The translations under genes and the position numbers were made by a program. Below are positions 1 through 10,208 of a stretch of 64,000 nt of DNA, in pieces. Within the stretch, counting starts at the first letter, position 1, and every line of letters begins with the position of its first letter. Source of the DNA: Novosphingobium percolationis (GTDB lineage Bacteria; Pseudomonadota; Alphaproteobacteria; Sphingomonadales; Sphingomonadaceae). The notes beneath the pieces were generated by a model that saw nothing but the letters and a program-made list of their open reading frames with translations, did not search any database and was not told where the DNA came from. The stretch is taken from contig NZ_JAILYM010000001.1 of NCBI RefSeq assembly GCF_020179425.1, positions 744,001-808,000 on the forward strand, read 5' to 3'.

Positions 1-1167
<1,167 letters not shown>

Positions 1168-1208
1168 GCTGCTCACTCCCGATATTTCGTTGTTCTGGTT
1201 CGATTATC

Positions 1209-2498
1209 TCAGACGATGCCCGCGCCGAGGCCGACGGCCTTGCGTTCCTGCGCCTTGCGGCCGCGGTACTGGCTGAGGCGGTAGGCTTCGAGCACGTCGA
1301 TCGCGCCGCCCGCTTCCATGCGCGCCTTGGCAAGGATCGGCGCGACGTCGAGGTTGTAGGCCCGGCGCAGCGCCTGGAAGGCCATCATCGTGTCGTTGGC
1401 TTCCTGCGCGCCGTGCAGCGCGGCGCGGTCGACCAGCTGTGCCTTGGCGAAGCACTGGGCGATCGTCTCGGCGGACGAGAGCATGGATTCGATCGGGTCG
1501 GTCACGTTGTGCGACTGGTCGATCATGTAGCTGGGGTTGAAACCATCACGCGGGTTCAACTCGGCCTCGATCAGTTCGTTGAACACGAGGAACAGCTGGT
1601 GCGGGTTGATCGAGCCCGAATCGAGGTCGTCGTCGCCGTACTTGCTGTCGTTGAAGTGGAAGCCGCCCAGCTTGCCGAAGCGGTGGAGGCGCGCGACGAT
1701 CTGCTCGATGTTGACGTTGGGTGCATGGTGGCCAAGGTCGACGAGGCACTTGGCCTTGGGGCCGAGTTCCTGCGCGGCGAGGATCGAGGAACCCCAGTCG
1801 CTGATCACGGTCGAATAAAACGCCGGTTCGAACATCTTGTGTTCGAGCAGCATCCGCCAGTCGTCGGGCAGCGCGGCGTAGATCTGTGCCGCGCCTTCGA
1901 GATAGCGGTCGAGGCTGCGGGCAAAGTCCTGCTGGCCGGGGAAGTTGGTGCCATCGCCCACCCACACGGTCAGGTCGGTCGAGCCGAGCTGCTGGCCGAT
2001 CTCGATGCATTCGATGTTGTGGTCCACCGCCTGCTGGCGCGTGGCGGCATCCTGCGCCGACAGCGAGCCATTGGCGTAAGTATGCGCCTGCCCCTGCTGG
2101 TCCTGGAAAGTGTTCGAATTGACCGCGTCGAAACCGAGGCCGAGGCTGGCGGCCTCATCGCGCAAGGCCTTGTAGTCGCTCACCTTGTCCCAAGGGAAGT
2201 GGGGCGAAACGCGCGGGGTGACGCGCGAAAGCTGCTGGATGACCGCGCAGTCTTCCAGCTTTTCGTGGATGTTGGTGGGCTCGCCCGCAATCGGGAACTT
2301 GGCGAAGCGCGTGCCGCCACGGCCTGCACCCCACGAGGGCACGGCGACCGAGAAACCAGCGACCTTGGCCTTGATCGCATCGATGTCGATGCCGGTGCGC
2401 GCCAGCTTGCGGCCCAGCGCGGCGTAATCGTCTTCCAGCGCATCGAGGTGCGCGGCGTTGCGCTCTGCGATCAGGTCTGCGGAAATGGGAAGGGTCAC
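1209..2498 (-). CDS. rhaI: L-rhamnose isomerase
   Basis: The 429-residue product matches the L-rhamnose catabolism isomerase of the RhaI type found in rhizobia, sphingomonads and Gram-positives. It interconverts L-rhamnose and L-rhamnulose in the cytoplasm with divalent metal. Recognisable segments are VPSWGAGRGGTRFAKFP near the N-terminus, LVDLGHHAPNVNIEQI and GGFHFNDSKYGDDDLDSG, which carry the metal and substrate residues of the TIM barrel. I chose the GTG at 2498, which overlaps the stop of the upstream hydrolase by 4 nt (GTGA). An upstream ATG at 2540 would lie inside that hydrolase. The overlap implies translational coupling in a leftward rhamnose operon. Confidence 0.93.
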   Translation of the reverse strand: MTLPISADLIAERNAAHLDALEDDYAALGRKLARTGIDIDAIKAKVAGFSVAVPSWGAGRGGTRFAKFPIAGEPTNIHEKLEDCAVIQQLSRVTPRVSPHFPWDKVSDYKALRDEAASLGLGFDAVNSNTFQDQQGQAHTYANGSLSAQDAATRQQAVDHNIECIEIGQQLGSTDLTVWVGDGTNFPGQQDFARSLDRYLEGAAQIYAALPDDWRMLLEHKMFEPAFYSTVISDWGSSILAAQELGPKAKCLVDLGHHAPNVNIEQIVARLHRFGKLGGFHFNDSKYGDDDLDSGSINPHQLFLVFNELIEAELNPRDGFNPSYMIDQSHNVTDPIESMLSSAETIAQCFAKAQLVDRAALHGAQEANDTMMAFQALRRAYNLDVAPILAKARMEAGGAIDVLEAYRLSQYRGRKAQERKAVGLGAGIV

Positions 2499-3421
2499 TT
2501 GCTGTCCTTTCGCGCGAGGAAGCCCTGCATCGAGAGCCACGCGGTGAATTGGTCAATCAGGAGAGTGGTGGTCGTGCCGGGAATGCCAAGGCCGAAGCCG
2601 TGGTCGCCCCGCTGGTAGCCGTGGATTTCCACCGGGCGCTTGGCGGCGAGCCAGGCCTGGGCGATCGGGAAGCCCTTGCTGGGGAACAGGCTGTCGTCGA
2701 GCGCGATGGCATCGAACATCGGCGGCGCATCGGCGGATACGGGTTCGGCATCCTGCGGTCCGTAGATGTAGCCGAGGAAAGCCGGGCGCGAGGGCGTGTC
2801 GGCATCGAGGCCCACCCGGCGCGTGGTCATGGCGCCTGCCGAAAAGCCCATCATGCCGACGCGCGCGGGATCGATCCCGTATTGCGCGGCATGAGCGCGC
2901 ACCCACGCCACCGCGGCCTTGCCGTCTGCGGGCGCGGACGACTTGCCCAGCAGGTCGCCGGTCATCGGGTGGCCCAGTTCGCTTTGCAACGCCGCGCCCA
3001 TGAACTTGCCCGCTTCGGCCTCGTCCTTGGGCGTGGGGTTGAGGCGGTACTTGAGCACGAAGGCGGCAATGCCGCGATCGGCCAGTGCGCGCGCCACGTT
3101 CCAGCCTTCGTGGTCCATGGCGAGCAGCATGAACGCCCCGCCCGGCGCGACCACCACCGCCGCGCCCGTGGCCTTGGCCGGATCGGGCAGGACCGGGGTG
3201 ATCGTGGGCCGGGTGACATTGCGGACGGCAAGGTCGCGGCCTGCGAACTTGATCCACTGTTCACTGGCAGCGCTGCCGGGGGTCTTGTCGCCATAGAGCG
3301 CAATCGCACCGGGTTCGGCCGGAGCGGTGGCGGGTTCCGACGGCGGCGGCCCGCCTTGCGCGAAGGCAGGCGCGGCCACGGCCAGGGTCACGGCAAGCAG
3401 AACGGCTTTTCTTGTTTTCAT
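2495..3421 (-). CDS. Secreted alpha/beta hydrolase (esterase-like)
   Basis: This is a 308-residue protein with a signal peptide (MKTRKAVLLAVTLAVAAPAFA|QGG). It has an alpha/beta hydrolase fold: an oxyanion-loop APGGAF at about 92-97, the nucleophile elbow GFSAGA at 192-197 (Ser194), a probable acid around Asp243 and His274 in GDHGFG. The family includes acetyl-xylan esterases and other carbohydrate esterases, often annotated as xylanase. Its place between the rhamnulose aldolase (23 nt spacing) and rhaI suggests that it deacylates rhamnose-containing glycans in the periplasm before GH106 acts. The exact substrate is inference. The ATG at 3421 was chosen because it yields the signal peptide; the open frame extends upstream into the aldolase gene. 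Confidence 0.85.
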   Translation of the reverse strand: MKTRKAVLLAVTLAVAAPAFAQGGPPPSEPATAPAEPGAIALYGDKTPGSAASEQWIKFAGRDLAVRNVTRPTITPVLPDPAKATGAAVVVAPGGAFMLLAMDHEGWNVARALADRGIAAFVLKYRLNPTPKDEAEAGKFMGAALQSELGHPMTGDLLGKSSAPADGKAAVAWVRAHAAQYGIDPARVGMMGFSAGAMTTRRVGLDADTPSRPAFLGYIYGPQDAEPVSADAPPMFDAIALDDSLFPSKGFPIAQAWLAAKRPVEIHGYQRGDHGFGLGIPGTTTTLLIDQFTAWLSMQGFLARKDSK

Positions 3422-3444
3422 TGCCTTATCCTCTCCCATCGGCG

Positions 3445-5556
3445 TCAGCGCGTGAAGGCCTGCACGTTGCCTGCATCGACGTTGATCATGTTGCCGGTCG
3501 ACTTGGCCGAGGCTTCCGAACCCAGCCAGTAGGCGGCTTCGGCGATGTCCTCGGGCAGCACATCGCGCTTGAGCATCGAGCGGTTGCGGTAGTGCGCTTC
3601 GAGTTCGTCGCCCGCGTCGATGCCGTTCGACGCCGCGCGCTCCTTGCGCCAGTCGCCGTCCCAGATCTTGCTGCCACGGATCACCGCGTCGGGGTTCACG
3701 ACATTGACGCGGATGCCTTCGGGCGCGCCTTCGAGCGCAAGACAGCGTGCGAGGTGGTTGGCCGCCGCCTTGGCCGAGGCATAGGCAGAGGCGCCTGCGG
3801 CCGCCGCGACGGCGTTCTTCGAGCCGATGAACACTACCGAGGAACCACCCTGTTCCTTCATCCGCTTGAGCAGCGGCCAGGCCGCGCGGGCGGTCAGGAA
3901 ATAGCCCTGCGCCAGCACGTCGTAGTTCCTGTTCCACAGGTCGAGCGTGGTCTGCTCGATCGGCGCGGACGAAGCGATGCCCGCATTGGCGACGAGCACA
4001 TCCAGTCCGCCGAATTCGCGCGCGGTGTATTCGAACGCGGCGGCGACCTGCGCTTCATCGGTCACGTCGCAGGCAACCGCGCGGACCACGTCCTTGCCAA
4101 ACTGCTTCGCAAACCCGGCGCGCACTTCTTCGGCAGCGGTGGCGTCACGATCGGCAAGCACCACGCAGGCCCCTTCGCGCAGGAAGCGCGCGGCGGTGGC
4201 GGCGCCGATGCCGCCGGCGCCGCCGGTGACGAGCGCGATCTTGCCGACCATCGGCTTGGGCGCAGGCATGCGCTGGAGCTTGGCTTCTTCCAGCAGCCAG
4301 TATTCGATGTCGAAGGCTTCCTGCTCATCGAGCGCGATATAGTCGCCGATAGCCTCGGCCCCGCGCATCACGTTGATCGCGTTGCCGTAGAATTCTCCGG
4401 CAAGGCGCGCGGTGGTCTTGTCGGTGGCGAAGGTGATGCGACCGACGCCCGGGACCAGCACGACGACCGGGTTGGAATCGCGCATCGCCGGGCTGTTGGC
4501 GCGCTTGCAGCGCTCGTAATAGGCCGCATAGAGATCACGATAGGCGGCGACCTGCTCGGCGAGGTAGGCGTCGTCGGTCAGGCGCGCGGGGTCGAGCGTC
4601 AGCGGCGCGATCTTGGTGCGCAGGAAGTGGTCGGGGCACGAGGTGCCAAGCGCGGCAAGGCGTTCGAACTCGACCGAGCCGGTGAATTCCAGCGCCTCGG
4701 CATCGTCCGAATAGTGGCCGAGCTTGCGGCGCGCGCCCGTCATGAAGCCGCGCAGGCGGGGCATGAGGTCTGCCACGATCGCGGCGCGATCGGGGTTCGG
4801 GGCGACCTTCTGGCCACCGAACGCGGGCTTTTCGCCCAGCTTGGCGTTGAGGTAATTGGCGGCGTCCGCGATCAGCGCGACGGTGTGGTCATAGCAGGCC
4901 TTGGCGCTATCGGCCCAGCAGATGATGCCGTGGCCTGCCAGCATGACGCCTTCGACGCCCGGATTGGCGGCGACGAAATCGCGCAGCATCACGCCCAGCG
5001 TGTAGCCCGGGCGCTTCCACGGCAGCCAGCCGATCTTGCCGCCCCAAATTTCCTGCGTGGCCGCTTCCCCGCCCGACGAGGCGGCGAGCGCGATGATCGC
5101 GTCGGGGTGGACGTGATCGACATGCGCGAAGGGCAGCAGCGAGTGCAGCGGGGTGTCGATGCTGGCCGCGCGGGCATTCAGGTTGAAAGTGCAGTGCGGC
5201 AGGTAGCCGACCATCTTGTCGTCATCGTCCGGCCCGCCATAGTGCGCTTCGAGGCCGAGCAGCTTCGACTGGTAAAGCGTGGCGAAGCCATCGAGCTTAA
5301 TCGAGCCGATGTCGCCGCCCGAGCCCTTGACCCACAGCACTTCGACGCTTTCGCCGGTCAGCGGATCGATCTCCGCCAGCTTGGCCGAGGTGTTGCCGCC
5401 GCCGAAGTTGGTGACGGTGAGGTCCGAGCCGAGCAGGTTCGAGCGATAGAGCAGCAGTTCGGCCGGGCTGAGCGTGGCGGCGACCGAGTCGTTCCAGCGG
5501 CTGGTGGGCACGGCGAAGGGGATCGCGGCTACGGAAATCTGCGTCTGGGCGTTCAT
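3445..5556 (-). CDS. Bifunctional rhamnulose-1-phosphate aldolase / lactaldehyde dehydrogenase
   Basis: The 703-residue fusion has the usual size of RhaD-type aldolase/alcohol dehydrogenase proteins. Residues ~1-400 are a class II aldolase with the metal-binding HVDHVHPD at about 145-152 and GHGIICW at 208-214. Residues ~440-700 are a short-chain dehydrogenase with the NAD motif TGGAGGIG at 444-451 and the catalytic pair in YASAK at 592-596. The aldolase half splits L-rhamnulose-1-phosphate into DHAP and L-lactaldehyde. The SDR half is expected, from the related RhaEW proteins, to oxidise lactaldehyde to L-lactate. ATG 5556 is preferred over the upstream start at 5634, which lies in the operator. 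This is the first gene of the leftward operon. Confidence 0.93.
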   Translation of the reverse strand: MNAQTQISVAAIPFAVPTSRWNDSVAATLSPAELLLYRSNLLGSDLTVTNFGGGNTSAKLAEIDPLTGESVEVLWVKGSGGDIGSIKLDGFATLYQSKLLGLEAHYGGPDDDDKMVGYLPHCTFNLNARAASIDTPLHSLLPFAHVDHVHPDAIIALAASSGGEAATQEIWGGKIGWLPWKRPGYTLGVMLRDFVAANPGVEGVMLAGHGIICWADSAKACYDHTVALIADAANYLNAKLGEKPAFGGQKVAPNPDRAAIVADLMPRLRGFMTGARRKLGHYSDDAEALEFTGSVEFERLAALGTSCPDHFLRTKIAPLTLDPARLTDDAYLAEQVAAYRDLYAAYYERCKRANSPAMRDSNPVVVLVPGVGRITFATDKTTARLAGEFYGNAINVMRGAEAIGDYIALDEQEAFDIEYWLLEEAKLQRMPAPKPMVGKIALVTGGAGGIGAATAARFLREGACVVLADRDATAAEEVRAGFAKQFGKDVVRAVACDVTDEAQVAAAFEYTAREFGGLDVLVANAGIASSAPIEQTTLDLWNRNYDVLAQGYFLTARAAWPLLKRMKEQGGSSVVFIGSKNAVAAAAGASAYASAKAAANHLARCLALEGAPEGIRVNVVNPDAVIRGSKIWDGDWRKERAASNGIDAGDELEAHYRNRSMLKRDVLPEDIAEAAYWLGSEASAKSTGNMINVDAGNVQAFTR

Positions 5557-5620
5557 GGCATCCCTTTGGGTCGTCAGGCCGGCATTGCGCCGTTCGGAAG
5601 GGGTGCTAACATTTCTACTG

Positions 5621-5654
5621 GAAATGATCAACATTGATTGTTATTGATCATTTC
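5621..5654. promoter_or_regulatory. Divergent rhamnose promoter with helically phased operator repeats
   Basis: The 122-nt gap between the divergent aldolase and kinase genes holds an AT-rich island in otherwise GC-rich DNA. It contains an inverted repeat GAAATGATCA (5621-5630) / TGATCATTTC (5645-5654). Related boxes AAATGATCAA, CATTGATTGT and TATTGATCAT start at 5622, 5632 and 5642, exactly 10 bp apart. Repeats spaced by one helical turn are typical of DeoR-family operators, and a DeoR-type gene lies at the end of the rightward operon. Binding is inferred, not shown. Confidence 0.6.
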
Positions 5655-5678
5655 AACGCAGAAACACGGGAGAGCGGC

Positions 5679-7091
5679 GTGCCAACGGGCACCACCATCG
5701 TCATCGATCTGGGCAAGACGCTCAGCAAGGTCAGCCTCTGGGATCTGGACGGACGCATGATCGACCGGCAGGTGCGGCCCAACGCGCCCATCGAGGTCGA
5801 CGGCGTGCGCCGTCTCGATGCGGGCGGCACGGCGCAATGGCTGCTCGAAACGCTGTCGCGCTATGCCGATCATCCGATTCGCACGATCGTGCCGGTGGGC
5901 CATGGCGCGGCAGTCTGCGCGCTGGCCAAAAGCGATAAGGGCGACCACCTCGCCTTCCCGCCGCTCGATTACGAACAGGTTCTGCCCGACGACGTGCTGG
6001 CGGAATACCGCGCGGCACGCGATCCTTTTACCGTTACCGGCTCACCCGCCCTGCCCGCAGGCCTCAACTTCGGCGCGCAACTGTTCTGGATGGAGCGGCT
6101 GTATCCCGAGGTCATGGCCCGCGCGACGCTGGTGCCATGGGCGCAATACTGGGCGTTCTTCCTGACCGGCCGCGCGGTCAGCGAAGTGACCAGCCTTGGC
6201 TGCCATTCCGACCTGTGGTGCCCGCAAGCCGCGGACTTCTCGCCGCTGGCCAAGCGCATGGGTTGGGCTGAAAAGCTGCTGCCGGTGGTGCGCGCGGGCG
6301 ACGTGGTCGGCACGCTGACCGCCGATGTCGCCGCCGCGACCGGTCTATCGCCAGAGGTGCAGGTGCTGGCAGGCCTCCACGATTCCAATGCCGCCCTGCT
6401 CGCCGCGCGCGGCTTTGCCGAGATCGCCGACAACGAAGCGACCGTGCTCTCGACCGGCACATGGTTCATCGCCATGCGCCTGCCCGCGCAGCCCGTGGAA
6501 ACCGCGCTGCTGCCAGAAGCGCGCGATTGCCTCGTCAACGTCGATGCCTATGGCCGCCCGGTGCCGTCCGCGCGCTTCATGGGCGGCCGCGAGATCGAGA
6601 CTCTGATCGAGATCGACACCCGTCGCGTCGATATCAAGCCCGACCAGCCCGCGCTGCTCGCTGCCGTGCCCGAAGTGCTGAAGCAGGGCCGCATGATCCT
6701 GCCCACGCTATGCGGCGGGTGCGGCCCCTACCCCGCTTCCACCTTCGCGTGGATCAACCGGCCCGACGACTGGTACGAACGCCGCGCGCTCGCCTGCCTC
6801 TATGCCGCGCTGGTGGCCGATACCGCACTCGACCTGATCGGCTCCGCCGAACGCATCCTCGTCGAAGGGCGCTTTGCCGAAGCCGAAGTCTTCGTTCGCG
6901 CGCTCGCCGCGTTGCGCCCGGATTGCGAGGTCTTTACCGCCAACGCGCACAACGACGTCTCGTTCGGTGCGCTGCGACTGATCGATCCCGGCCTCAAGCC
7001 GCAGGACGAACTGGTGCGCGTGGCTCCGCTCGACGCCGATCTCGACACCTATCGCAGCCGCTGGAAGGCTGAAGTGGAGGCCCTTGCATGA
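5679..7091 (+). CDS. FGGY-family carbohydrate kinase (probable rhamnulokinase)
   Basis: This 470-residue kinase has the N-terminal phosphate motif [15 protein letters not shown], the substrate/hinge segment [12 protein letters not shown] and STGTWFIAM in the C-terminal ATP-binding domain. These are features of the FGGY sugar-kinase family of the ASKHA fold. In this operon it should phosphorylate L-rhamnulose to L-rhamnulose-1-phosphate using ATP. The GTG at 5679 follows a GGGAGAG ribosome site by six bases. The ATG at 5634 lies within the operator island and is rejected. Its stop overlaps the next start (ATGA, 7088-7091), so it is coupled to lldD. The exact sugar is inferred from context, since rhamnulo- and fuculokinases are similar. 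Confidence 0.88.
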   Translation: MPTGTTIVIDLGKTLSKVSLWDLDGRMIDRQVRPNAPIEVDGVRRLDAGGTAQWLLETLSRYADHPIRTIVPVGHGAAVCALAKSDKGDHLAFPPLDYEQVLPDDVLAEYRAARDPFTVTGSPALPAGLNFGAQLFWMERLYPEVMARATLVPWAQYWAFFLTGRAVSEVTSLGCHSDLWCPQAADFSPLAKRMGWAEKLLPVVRAGDVVGTLTADVAAATGLSPEVQVLAGLHDSNAALLAARGFAEIADNEATVLSTGTWFIAMRLPAQPVETALLPEARDCLVNVDAYGRPVPSARFMGGREIETLIEIDTRRVDIKPDQPALLAAVPEVLKQGRMILPTLCGGCGPYPASTFAWINRPDDWYERRALACLYAALVADTALDLIGSAERILVEGRFAEAEVFVRALAALRPDCEVFTANAHNDVSFGALRLIDPGLKPQDELVRVAPLDADLDTYRSRWKAEVEALA

Positions 7092-8233
7092 TCGCCGCGT
7101 CGATCCCCGATTACCGCGAACTCGCCCGCCGCCGCCTGCCGCGCTTCCTGTTCGACTACATCGACGGCGGCTCCTATGCCGAAGTCACGCTGCGGCGGAA
7201 CATCGCCGATCTTGAGGACATCGCCTTGCGCCAGCGCGTGCTGCGCGATGTGTCGAACCTAGACCTTTCGACCGAGTTGTTCGGCCAAAAGCAGGCCCTG
7301 CCGGTGGCGCTCGCCCCGATCGGGCTGGCCGGCATGAACGCGCGGCGCGGCGAATGCCAGGCGGTGCGCGCGGCAGAAACGGCGGGGATTCCTTTCACGT
7401 TGTCCACCGTGTCGGCCTGTTCGATGGCCGAAGTCGCCAAGGCCGCCAGCCGTCCGTTCTGGTTCCAGCTCTACATGATCCGCGACCGCGGCTTCATCCG
7501 CGAACTGTTGCAGGAAGCGGTGGAGCTGAAGTGTTCCACACTGATCTTCACCGTCGACATGCCGGTGCCGGGCAGCCGTTACCGCGACTACCATTCGGGG
7601 CTTGCCGGTGCGCCGGGCCTCAAGGGCGCGATGCGCCGCGCGTTGCAGGGCGCGATGAAGCCCGACTGGGCGTGGGACGTCGGCGTGATGGGCCGCCCCC
7701 ATGGGCTGGGCAACGTCGCGCGCAAGCTGCAGGGCAAGACCGGGATCGAGGACTTCTTCGCGTGGATGCGCGAGAACTTCGACAGCTCGATCTCGTGGGC
7801 GGACCTCGATTTCATCCGCTCGGAATGGAAGGGGCCGCTGGTGATCAAGGGCCTGCTCGACCCCGAGGATGCCAAGGAAGCCGCCGCGATCGGCGCGGAC
7901 GGCATCGTCGTGTCCAACCACGGCGGGCGGCAATTGGACGGCGTGCTGTCCTCGGCGCAGGCGCTGCCGCCGATCGTCGATGCGGTGGGCGACAAGCTGA
8001 CCGTGCTGGCCGACGGCGGCGTGCGCTCCGGGCTCGACGTGCTGCGGATGCTGGCACTGGGTGCCAAGGGCGTGCTGCTGGGCCGGGCATGGGCCTTCGC
8101 GCTCGCCGCGCGCGGACAGGCAGGCGTCGAACACATGCTCAAGCTGATCGAAGCCGAAATGCGCGTCGCCATGACGCTCACCGGGGTCGGCTCCATCGGC
8201 GAGATCGACCGCTCGATCCTCGCCAACCGATAA
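7088..8233 (+). CDS. lldD: FMN-dependent L-lactate dehydrogenase
   Basis: The 381-residue protein belongs to the alpha-hydroxy-acid oxidase family of TIM-barrel flavoenzymes. It shows [13 protein letters not shown] at the FMN site, [23 protein letters not shown], and [10 protein letters not shown] with the catalytic His/Arg pair, followed by [12 protein letters not shown] at the phosphate site. LldD oxidises L-lactate to pyruvate at the membrane and passes electrons to quinone. Here it completes rhamnose degradation, because lactate comes from the lactaldehyde branch. The gene starts inside the kinase stop codon. A lactate-specific locus is possible but less likely, as no lactate permease or LldR-type regulator is adjacent. 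Confidence 0.92.
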   Translation: MIAASIPDYRELARRRLPRFLFDYIDGGSYAEVTLRRNIADLEDIALRQRVLRDVSNLDLSTELFGQKQALPVALAPIGLAGMNARRGECQAVRAAETAGIPFTLSTVSACSMAEVAKAASRPFWFQLYMIRDRGFIRELLQEAVELKCSTLIFTVDMPVPGSRYRDYHSGLAGAPGLKGAMRRALQGAMKPDWAWDVGVMGRPHGLGNVARKLQGKTGIEDFFAWMRENFDSSISWADLDFIRSEWKGPLVIKGLLDPEDAKEAAAIGADGIVVSNHGGRQLDGVLSSAQALPPIVDAVGDKLTVLADGGVRSGLDVLRMLALGAKGVLLGRAWAFALAARGQAGVEHMLKLIEAEMRVAMTLTGVGSIGEIDRSILANR

Positions 8234-8257
8234 GAACGACAAGAAGGGATTGGATTG

Positions 8258-9337
8258 ATGGGCGGGAACCCGGTTCTGGGCGTGCTATTCCACTGGATCG
8301 GGGGCTTCTCCTCGGCCAGTTTCTATGTGCCCTACAAGCGCATTCAGCGCTGGTCATGGGAAGTGTTCTGGCTGGCCGGTGGCCTCTTTTCGTGGCTGAT
8401 CGCGCCGTGGATCTTCGCGTCGCTGCGCACCGAGGATCTGCTGGGCGTTCTCTCCGCCGCGCCGCGTAACACCTTGGCATGGTGCTGGTTCTGGGGCGCC
8501 ATGTGGGGCTTTGGCGGGCTGACCTTCGGCCTGACCATGCGCTATCTCGGCCTGTCGCTGGGCATGGCGGTCGCGCTGGGGCTGACCACCGTGATCGGCA
8601 CCATGGGACCACCGATCTTCCACGGCACGATCGGCGAGATCGCGGCCAAGACCAGCGGGCAACTGACCCTGCTCGGCATCCTGATCACGCTTGTCGGCAT
8701 CGTCGTAGTGGCGCGCGCGGGCAGCGCCAAGGAGAAGGACCTGGGCGGCAAGGCGTCGGAAGGCGTGGCCGAGTTCAACTTGCGCAAGGGCCTGCTGATC
8801 GCGGTGTTTTCGGGCTGCATGTCGGGCTGCTTTGCCTGGGGCCTCGATGCCGGCCAGCCGATCCGCGACCTGACGCTGGCCGCCGGGACCGACCCGTTGA
8901 GCCAGGGGCTTCCGGTGCTGTGCGTGGTGCTTGCGGGCGGCCTCACCACCAACCTGCTGTGGTGCGCCTGGCTGATCCGCAAGAACCGCAGCTTCGGCCA
9001 GTTCTTCGGCGCGGTATCCGATCCCGAAAATGGCGGCCGCGCACCGCTGCTCACCAACTGGCTGCTGGCCGCGCTGGGCGGCACGCTGTGGTATGGCCAG
9101 TTCTTCTTCTACACGATGGGCGAAAGCCAGATGGGGCGCTTCGGCTTCTCGTCGTGGACGCTGCACATGGCCTCGATCATCCTGTTCTCGACGCTGTGGG
9201 GCTTCGCGCTCAAGGAATGGAAGGGCGCCGCCCCGCGCACCCGCGCGCTGGTGTGGACCGGCATCGGCCTGCTGGTGGGCGCGACCGTGGTGATCGGCGC
9301 GGGCAACATGCTCGATGCTGCGGTTACCTCCGGTTGA
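8258..9337 (+). CDS. rhaT: L-rhamnose/H+ symporter, RhaT type
   Basis: The 359-residue membrane protein has about ten hydrophobic segments and matches RhaT of the drug/metabolite transporter superfamily. The start reads GVLFHWIGGFSSASFYVPYKRI, and inner motifs include GALWG-like FWGAMWGFGGLTFGLTMRYLG and GMAVALGLTTVIGT. RhaT imports L-rhamnose with a proton across the inner membrane. ATG 8258 is preceded by AAGAAGGG at a good distance; a TTG at 8255 is the only nearby alternative. It follows lldD by 24 nt in the same operon and ends 85 nt before the DeoR-family gene. Confidence 0.9.
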   Translation: MGGNPVLGVLFHWIGGFSSASFYVPYKRIQRWSWEVFWLAGGLFSWLIAPWIFASLRTEDLLGVLSAAPRNTLAWCWFWGAMWGFGGLTFGLTMRYLGLSLGMAVALGLTTVIGTMGPPIFHGTIGEIAAKTSGQLTLLGILITLVGIVVVARAGSAKEKDLGGKASEGVAEFNLRKGLLIAVFSGCMSGCFAWGLDAGQPIRDLTLAAGTDPLSQGLPVLCVVLAGGLTTNLLWCAWLIRKNRSFGQFFGAVSDPENGGRAPLLTNWLLAALGGTLWYGQFFFYTMGESQMGRFGFSSWTLHMASIILFSTLWGFALKEWKGAAPRTRALVWTGIGLLVGATVVIGAGNMLDAAVTSG

Positions 9338-9368
9338 GGACCTATCCGCGCAAGAATGATGGAATTCG

Positions 9369-9407
9369 CTCAAGCCTTGCGGCATAGGCCATGCTGCAAG
9401 GCTTGAG
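9369..9407 (+). terminator. Long intergenic hairpin between rhaT and the DeoR gene
   Basis: CTCAAGCCTTGC (9369-9380) pairs perfectly with GCAAGGCTTGAG (9396-9407). The stem continues inward through a G-T wobble and GCAT/ATGC, leaving a 5-nt loop. No T tract follows, so it is not a textbook intrinsic terminator. It could reduce read-through into the regulator, stabilise the rhaT 3' end or be a protein-binding palindrome. Confidence 0.5.
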
Positions 9408-9422
9408 GGGTTAGGCACGGAC

Positions 9423-10208
9423 ATGCACGCGGCGGAACGCGAACGGCTGATCATCGAGGCGCTGCGCCCCACCGGGTTCGTCAGCTACCGCGAGCTTGAG
9501 GCCCAGCTCGAGGCCAGCCCCGCGACCATCCGGCGCGACCTGACGCGGCTGGAGGAGGAAGGCCAGATCGTGCGCGTCCACGGCGGAGCCAAGCTCGCCG
9601 AAACGGACGACACGCCGACCGCGCCTTCGTTCAGCCTCGCAGGCACGCCGTTCGAACAGTCGATCGGCCAGAACCTCGCCGCCAAGCAGGCAATCGGACG
9701 CGCCGCCGCCGCACGCTGCCAGCCCGGCGAAGGCGTCATGATCGACGGCGGCACCACCACCTTGCAGATGTGCCACCACCTCGACGGCAAGGACCTGCAA
9801 GTCCTCACCAATTCGCTGCACATCGTGAACGCGCTGCTGCCGCAGGCGGGCACGCGCATTCTGGTGCCATCGGGCACGGTGTTCCGCGAACAGAACATCA
9901 TCCTTGCCGCCGCTGGCGAGGAATCGATGCCCCGCTTCCACGCGCCCAAGCTGTTCATGGGCGCCGCCGCCGTGGGGCTTCAGGGCGTGATGCAGGCCGA
10001 CGTGGTGCTGGTCGCCGCCGAGCGCCGCCTGATCGACCGCGCCGAGGAAGTGATCCTGCTGGTCGACAGTTCCAAGTTCGAAAGCCGTTCGGGCACGATC
10101 GTGTGCGGGCTGGACGAAGTCGACGTGCTGATCACCGACGCAGGCCTGCCGCCCCAGTTGCACGAAGCCTTCGCCGCGCGCGGGATCGAGGTTGTGATCG
10201 CGGCCTAA
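9423..10208 (+). CDS. DeoR-family regulator of the rhamnose locus
   Basis: The 261-residue protein starts with a DeoR-type winged helix-turn-helix (residues ~3-60; segment ATIRRDLTRLEEEGQIVRVH followed by GGA). It continues into the DeoRC sensor domain, with IDGGTTT at the phosphate-binding loop, LTNSLHIVNALL and LLVDSSKFESRSG. DeoR proteins usually repress sugar operons and are released by a phosphorylated intermediate. Here rhamnulose or its phosphate is the natural guess. It is the last gene of the rightward set, and the phased boxes at 5621-5654 are the likely target. It converges on the patatin-like gene, and the two stop codons share CTAA at 10205-10208. Confidence 0.9.
   Translation: MHAAERERLIIEALRPTGFVSYRELEAQLEASPATIRRDLTRLEEEGQIVRVHGGAKLAETDDTPTAPSFSLAGTPFEQSIGQNLAAKQAIGRAAAARCQPGEGVMIDGGTTTLQMCHHLDGKDLQVLTNSLHIVNALLPQAGTRILVPSGTVFREQNIILAAAGEESMPRFHAPKLFMGAAAVGLQGVMQADVVLVAAERRLIDRAEEVILLVDSSKFESRSGTIVCGLDEVDVLITDAGLPPQLHEAFAARGIEVVIAA

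Noticed and set aside
3412..5637. A 741-codon open frame on the plus strand
   Set aside because: It is antisense to the well-supported aldolase/dehydrogenase gene; its sequence is Arg/Gly/Ala-rich without domains, as expected for a GC-rich shadow frame.
5634..5678. Upstream ATG start for the sugar kinase
   Set aside because: It lies inside the AT-rich operator repeats, lacks a ribosome site and adds residues with no family similarity; GTG 5679 has GGGAGAG upstream.
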